A stretch of DNA of 64,000 nt from Jacaranda mimosifolia (taxonomy: Eukaryota; Streptophyta; Magnoliopsida; Lamiales; Bignoniaceae), in NCBI GenBank assembly GCA_018894105.1, contig CM032126.1:27874391-27938390 (forward strand), in the 5' to 3' direction. Positions 58,740 to 64,000 of the stretch are shown here, piece by piece; position 1 is the stretch's first letter, and each line of letters starts with the position of its first letter. Made by a program: the position numbers and the translations under genes. Below the pieces are notes generated by a model. It worked only from the letters and a program-made list of their open reading frames with translations. It had not been told where the DNA came from and ran no database searches.

Positions 58740-60670
58740 ACTTTTGATGTGCACGCTGTTTTCCTATCTTATTCTATCTATAATTTCCGTTCTTATCTAT
58801 GTAGACCTTACTAATGCATTGCTTGATTTTTGAGTAATTGCGATGGTGTTTGTTGCTGCCAAAAAAATGATTGTCGGTAATTTAGTTGTGTAAAGTGGAA
58901 AACTATTGGAATTATATTTGAATTTTGCTTATTAGCATTAGTACTGGTGGCTAGTACATGCTTTATCCGGACATATTTGTATCTGCATTGGAATATACAT
59001 CAGTTAACTCACGTATTTGATGTTGTTGTGGAGCTAGATTGGTAATAGCAGCGGTCGAGTGTGGCTTGATTACTATTTAAAATCTAACGGTTTGTGGATA
59101 ATTATTCTTGGAATGAATGCTTCTCTCATGTGTTTCCTTCAATTGCCGTTCATCAATTTCATTTGTTCTCGCACTGATGTACATATATAGATAATTTCTA
59201 CATTCTTTGCATGTGAGGTGATGGACTTGGATGTTGGTTTAGGTCGACGAAGGTTGGTTGCTGCACAATGTAATTATCACTATTTCATGTGTTAGTATAT
59301 AGAGTTTGCTTATTCATCATCGGTGAGCTCTTTGATCGCTTCAAGATAATCTGCATTATTGCTACACTTGACAAATACCTCGACGACATCCATTATAGTT
59401 TGTCTTGTGTGGGCAATGAATCAGTTTTTGTTGTTGATTATGTCACCAGTGTTTCTTACTGCAGGATTGGATGGTTAGATGATTATTTTGTTAAATTCAA
59501 TGAATAATGTTTATTGCTTGATGAACCGTCGCCCACAACCACATGACTACACTTCTCATCTTCAGAAAAGGATACAAAGAAATAGAAGAACAAGTTGAGA
59601 ATTATTACCACATGAAAAGTTGTATATATCCTCAAGGTGCAGTAAGCATATTACAGAATCCCTGTCATTATCTAATACACTCAAAACTCCAAAAAAGGAA
59701 CCGAAGTAGACTACAAATTTTGTACATCCGAGCCATCAATCATAAGCATAATTGAGCTATTGAGAATATTTTTGCAGAGTTAAGACGTAGTGATCAATTT
59801 CATGTGGCCATTTAATAGTTAATTCCACTTAAAATATTAAAAAAATAAAAAATAAAAAAACGTACTGTATGTATACATACCTATATATGTAGGGAAACTG
59901 TCTTTTCAGCCCCATCAATAAAACAATTTTGGTGGTTCACACCCCTTGGTAGTAAACAAAAAGGGTTGAAATACAACAATTGGTTTTTAAATACAAATTT
60001 TAAAAACCCACCTAAGACCATTAGTGGATTGCACGCGCCAAAAACTGCGAGTGGTTGTGGTTTTTTATAAATAAAATAACTATGCCCTTAATATTCATAG
60101 GGGGGTAAATCGCCCATTTCATACAAGACAAGGGGGTAAAAAGATTTTTGTGCAATATATATATATATATATATGTTACGAATAATTTTATATGCATAAA
60201 TGTATATATATAATTTTATATATATGTGATATATATATGCCTATATATAATTTCTTACAAGATTGTACAGTATTTGATTTATAAAAATATGTTATATATT
60301 TTATAAATGTGGTATTATTTAGTTTTGATATGCTTATATATATATATGTACGTATATATATGTTGTAATATTGAATTTATATAAATATGTTAAATGTTTC
60401 ATAAAAGAATTTTACCCTCTACATATATGTTGCTTTTAGTGTGTGTATATATATATTTATAATAAAGTATATATAAAAAAAAAAGATGTCTACAAGTAGG
60501 AGAATTTGTCAATAATGTCACATTCATACATAGTGTAATACCAATAACGTACAAACTGTTAGGAAAGACTTGAATGTAATACTTGGCCGTTGGTACATTA
60601 AAATTAGAATACAGAAAAACTTAATAAGACTAATGGCTTCATAATATTACACAATAGTAGCGATTATGTG
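58740..60670. other. intergenic DNA, AT-rich
   Basis: No gene is supported; the small frames at 59289 and 59543 lack motifs. At 59890-60140 a piece with GGGGGGTAAATCGCCCATTTC and CAAGGGGGTAAAAAG resembles a MULE MITE end, but its partner was not identified. (TA)n-rich DNA lies at 60150-60475. Confidence 0.5.
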
Positions 60671-60680
60671 ATACTCACTT

Positions 60681-61557
60681 CTAGCCTTGCCCCTTGGGAG
60701 TGTTACTGGAACTTTGATATGAGCTCATTTGACCTCCACTTGGGGAAAGTTGGATAATACCAAAAAGTTCTCGATTTTCATGTTCAGTCCATAGTTGATC
60801 GTACACATCGTCTAATGGATTGACAGGTGGAGTTGAAAATGGGTTATGATTTAACAACTTTACTGAGTCCTGACTTACTTCATCGTGTCTAGATGCACCA
60901 TACAAACCATTCTAGAATGATGAATCAAGAGGTTCAGCTACGGGCAGTGCATGCAAAGCAACGGTCACTGCAGGATTGCATACCACCAGCTCCACTTGTT
61001 CATACATGTTGTCATCTGAAATTTGTATAATGTTGTTATTTGAAAACAAGTTAACCGACTTGGGCGGGCCAAAGATGTCACATAGATCTGACCATTGAAC
61101 TTCGCCTTTCATCATGTACGCCTCCGAAAGTGGATACTTCTACACAATGGACAGACTTATTATTGGCAATGTTTAATCATAAGAAGTGCGTTAGAAAAAA
61201 AAATGTTTTGATATTTGCCATCGTGATGTAGTCCCAGATATGTGCTTCAGTTGCAACGATATTAGTTTCCTCAGCGTAATTAACTGGCTGCAAAGAGATT
61301 AAAAAACCGAACACAGTATGCCGTTGCTGCAAATATTTGAATCGAGTGCTTGCTTCCTTGTATGTGATTTTAGTCCCAAACTTATTGTTCACAGAAGCTA
61401 TGCAAGATCGTATCACAGTGACATCAGAGCGACTGAGACATCTTTCATCTGATCGGGCTGCCTCCGCAAAACGAGATATGTATTCCTTGTCAATATCTTC
61501 CACCCATGGGGGATTGTAGAAAATGGCCTGTTGAGGTTGGGGGTTCCTTGGAGCCAT
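60681..61557 (-). pseudogene. Myb/SANT-like domain gene, two exons
   Basis: Exon 1 (61557 to 61219) starts MAPRNPQPQQAIFYNPPW and continues VEDIDKEYISRFAEAARS and KEASTRFKYLQQRHTVFGF, the trihelix-like Myb/SANT pattern of plant proteins such as At2g29880-like ones. A probable 79-bp intron (61218-61140) uses a GC donor (ATG|GCAAAT) and TAG acceptor and keeps the frame. Exon 2 (61139 to 60681) gives KYPLSEAYMMKGEVQWSDL and a C-terminal acidic part ending PKGQG. Length is 266 codons with one in-frame TAG (60912-60914). It may be a decayed host gene, or ORF1 of another Harbinger element. Confidence 0.6.
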
Positions 61558-61559
61558 GA

Positions 61560-62730
61560 GAATTAGATGGGAGAATTGCGTATAAGTTAACTAATAGGAA
61601 AACTGACAATAACAATACAGAATCATCGTTCGTATAATGAGAACCAATGGTGTAAATATTACAATGTGAATAAGTTATACACCCCCGTGAATTGAAAAGA
61701 CCCATCCCAGTTGGCCTGCCATCCCGGAAAGGACTTTATTTTTCTTCACATTATGTACTGAAATGCTACGCAAGACTGCATGGTTCAACACCCTTTTGCC
61801 ATTTATCCTGCATGACTACATGTGTTATCATTATTCGTTGAATTGAATTATAATAAAAGATAAATAAGGCACACCTACGGAAAACAACCAAGAAACTGTA
61901 AACACGCCAAGTATATTGAACTGCTCAAATTTCGGTACACTATAGCCTGCACAGATATTGGATGCTAAGTGACAAAAATGTGTGAATCTATATTCATTAC
62001 TCATTTTATCATTGGCCCATATGTATTTAATTGGTTGAAATGCATAACCATACACAGATCCGGGTTTGCCAAATAATTGGTTAATATCGTTCACATATAC
62101 GTGACCTAACCACAATCAAAGGCCACATCTTAAATCTGTCCTTACAATTTAAACATGTGTGAACCCAACGAACTAATCTAAATGCCACAAAGTTTGCAAA
62201 AGAGGTTCACAAATATGAGGTTAACTCCAAACTACCAGCTCTAAATTAGTGATGCAAAATGCTTTCAATAACTTCAGTTAATTTGCACGCTAGTTTAGCT
62301 CCTTTAAAATCTGTCCTGCTGCATACACAAAAGTTTGGAGGTACTATAAACTATTTATTAACATAGGTCAACACTTATTCCATCCGGTTGATGCTGATTC
62401 CATAAAGGTTCCAGAAAATGTAGCCATGCATAGATTCTAGATTAGTGAAGCAAAACTATGATTTACAAACAGAGATACATATACGTGGTAACGAAATTAA
62501 GGAGCCTAAAATTAGCACATTACAATATCACATAGTAAACATATATGCAACTAAAAGTGTCATTTAGAACACTAGCTTCCCTATTGCCAAACCCAAAATG
62601 AGACTTGATAAGGCAACAGGGACAATAACCACACAACCACCTAATAAGAAAGCTGATTTCATTTTAGCAAAAAGAGGGAAAAAAGGAGCAATAGACAATA
62701 CAGAACGATGGTCATGCACTATAGTAGTTG
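61560..62730. other. intergenic DNA
   Basis: No supported gene. The minus-strand frame 61831-62115 has no recognisable motif. Confidence 0.5.
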
Positions 62731-62734
62731 TATT

Positions 62735-63046
62735 CTAACATTTACTATGCTCTGCATCATCTAAACACGAAATTCCCGGGGTATTTGAGCCCCTATAAGC
62801 TGCCTTACCATGAACATGGCCTGGTGAACTGAAGGACCTAGGCAGCGATGTGTATGTTGCATTCTCGTTTGATGAGGGCTGCCAGTGTACCCCCTGATAC
62901 ACGTCATACCAGATGAAGTGTCCAGCATGATTTTTTCCCTGCGGACATTTGTAGAACCATCTTCCAAGGTTTGAAGAAGTGTGGGACTGACGAAGCACCA
63001 TAGAACCTCCTCCACATCGACACTCCGGCGATGACTTTGGTTCCAT
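62735..63046 (-). CDS. GRF-type zinc-finger ORF
   Basis: 103 codons starting MEPKSSPECRCGGG. The segment CRCGGGSMVLRQSHTSS, then NLGRWFYKCPQGKNHAGHFIWYD, fits the zf-GRF domain (Cys-x-Cys, ...Cys..., His/Cys, with the GRxFxxCP core), a nucleic-acid-binding zinc ribbon. The C-terminal half is low in motifs. Plants have many small GRF ORFs, often repeat-associated. It is on the same strand as the Myb/SANT-like gene downstream and could be an exon of one transcript or an independent gene. Confidence 0.65.
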   Translation of the reverse strand: MEPKSSPECRCGGGSMVLRQSHTSSNLGRWFYKCPQGKNHAGHFIWYDVYQGVHWQPSSNENATYTSLPRSFSSPGHVHGKAAYRGSNTPGISCLDDAEHSKC

Positions 63047-63149
63047 TTCACTCTACTAGGGCACATACATTCCAAAAACAAAAGTTCAGTCAACATGCTT
63101 TGTTCGGAATCAACAACAAAATAAATTGCACGAGATACCATACACTAAT

Positions 63150-64000
63150 CCTCAGAAAGATTTAAAAAGTGGAGCTGGCGATTCATATAGTTGAGTCTAC
63201 ATATTTTTATCAATGTGATCATAGCACATAGAAGAACCAACTAAAACAATAGATAATATGAATCACAAATACATAAACCATAGTATAGTACTTTTGATAC
63301 CGAGTGATTCTTACTCCTTAGTTCTTGGGGCAACAAAATGTGCAATATAAATGTTAAGTTAACCAAACTAGCTAGCTCTCGTTTGTGCTGGATCAATAAA
63401 CAGGCATTGTAGGAGTACATATATCTAAGAAGGGCTATAAAAAATAATGTCATTATTTAGGGGGGAATCCAATCATCGTTTGTTGTAACAAAGAAATATC
63501 ACAAGCTGATCAATATATCTATGTGAATGTAAGCGACAACCCAAATGAATACTTAATCAAAGTAGTTAATGGCAACACCTAATATCGACATAGCACTCAG
63601 ATAGGTGTATCTGATTGACTGCACAATGGTTCAATAGCAAATGTTTTTCATATTCCATCAATCGGTAAGTAATGTACTGCTCACTTTGTTGCCATAAACT
63701 ATCCCAATTAAGTATTTGCACTTCTAAAAGTCAGTGGAAACGTAAAGGTTTAATAAGTTGAATAGATCAGGGAAGAGGGAGAATCATCTGATTGCTGGGC
63801 AAAACCCAATCCTAGAATGCTTGGAGTTTACCATCTTTAATTCTTGCTGCCATATACAATGTTTGTTTTTTTCTAAGCATTTGAAATCGAAACCCATCTA
63901 TGGCCATGAAATTTGAAGATGCCTTGTTTGTAATCTTCCAACTCTAAGTTGTCAGCAAACATTTTGGAGAACCCCTTACCCAGAATGGTGATCGTAATTA
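63150..64000. other. intergenic or intronic DNA at the window end
   Basis: I see no supported coding region. The frame at 63241-63453 is hydrophobic and unrecognised. Confidence 0.45.

Noticed and set aside
59720..59760. Possible right terminus of the Harbinger element (GAGCCAT)
   Set aside because: Only about eight bases match the inverted candidate at 54766, and no TWA duplication supports it.
61831..62115. 94-codon minus-strand frame as an exon between the GRF and Myb/SANT-like genes
   Set aside because: No motif and no convincing splice sites joining it to either neighbour.

Overview
The window is a repeat-dominated piece of a flowering-plant nuclear genome, probably a eudicot. The evidence is AT-rich intergenic DNA, spliced ORFs, plant-type LTR retrotransposons, plant MITEs, a FAR1-type MULE transposase relic and a PIF/Harbinger transposase. 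I see no rRNA, tRNA, CRISPR or bacterial operon structure. Nearly every recognisable open frame belongs to a transposable element. I see no certain single-copy host gene.

Layout. 1-3.4 kb: AT-rich DNA with a solo Gypsy LTR (1611-2435). 3.4-5.6 kb: three MITE-type elements, one a hAT element nested in a Tourist-like one. 6601-10258: a gag-only LTR retrotransposon (TR-GAG type) with identical 856-bp LTR lengths and a perfect ATATG duplication. 10740-21186 (element A): a complete but decayed Ty3/Gypsy Tat-lineage retrotransposon on the plus strand, with gag, protease, RT, RNase H, second RNase H, integrase, and a spliced antisense gene between pol and the 3' LTR. 22.4-27.2 kb: a long-TIR MULE-type element (9-bp duplication), then a CACTA-like element carrying another MULE MITE. 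30.4-32.6 kb: relic of an Ulp1-like (C48) protease gene.

35465-50646 is a three-element nest. A short CACTA element with TTAGTGACCG subterminal repeats was entered by a 3.2-kb TG...CA element (probably a solo LTR) and by element B (39321-49558), a second Tat-lineage retrotransposon on the minus strand. 50.9-52.7 kb holds a FAR1/MULE transposase pseudogene. 53.5-54.7 kb looks like one end of another CACTA element. 55.9-58.7 kb holds a nearly intact PIF/Harbinger transposase with a Myb/SANT-like partner frame. 60.7-63.1 kb (minus) has a second Myb/SANT-like gene and a GRF zinc-finger ORF.

Most notable: elements A and B both carry, antisense to gag-pol, the same three-exon gene (Transposase_28-like N-terminus, coiled-coil, acidic tail). 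Intron positions agree and each copy has a TATA-like box just upstream, so this looks like an independent transcription unit inside the retrotransposon. Where A and B can be compared, many premature stops look like C-to-T or G-to-A changes, as expected for methylated, silenced DNA. All element ends, duplications and splice sites were read by eye; family names rest on motif recognition.
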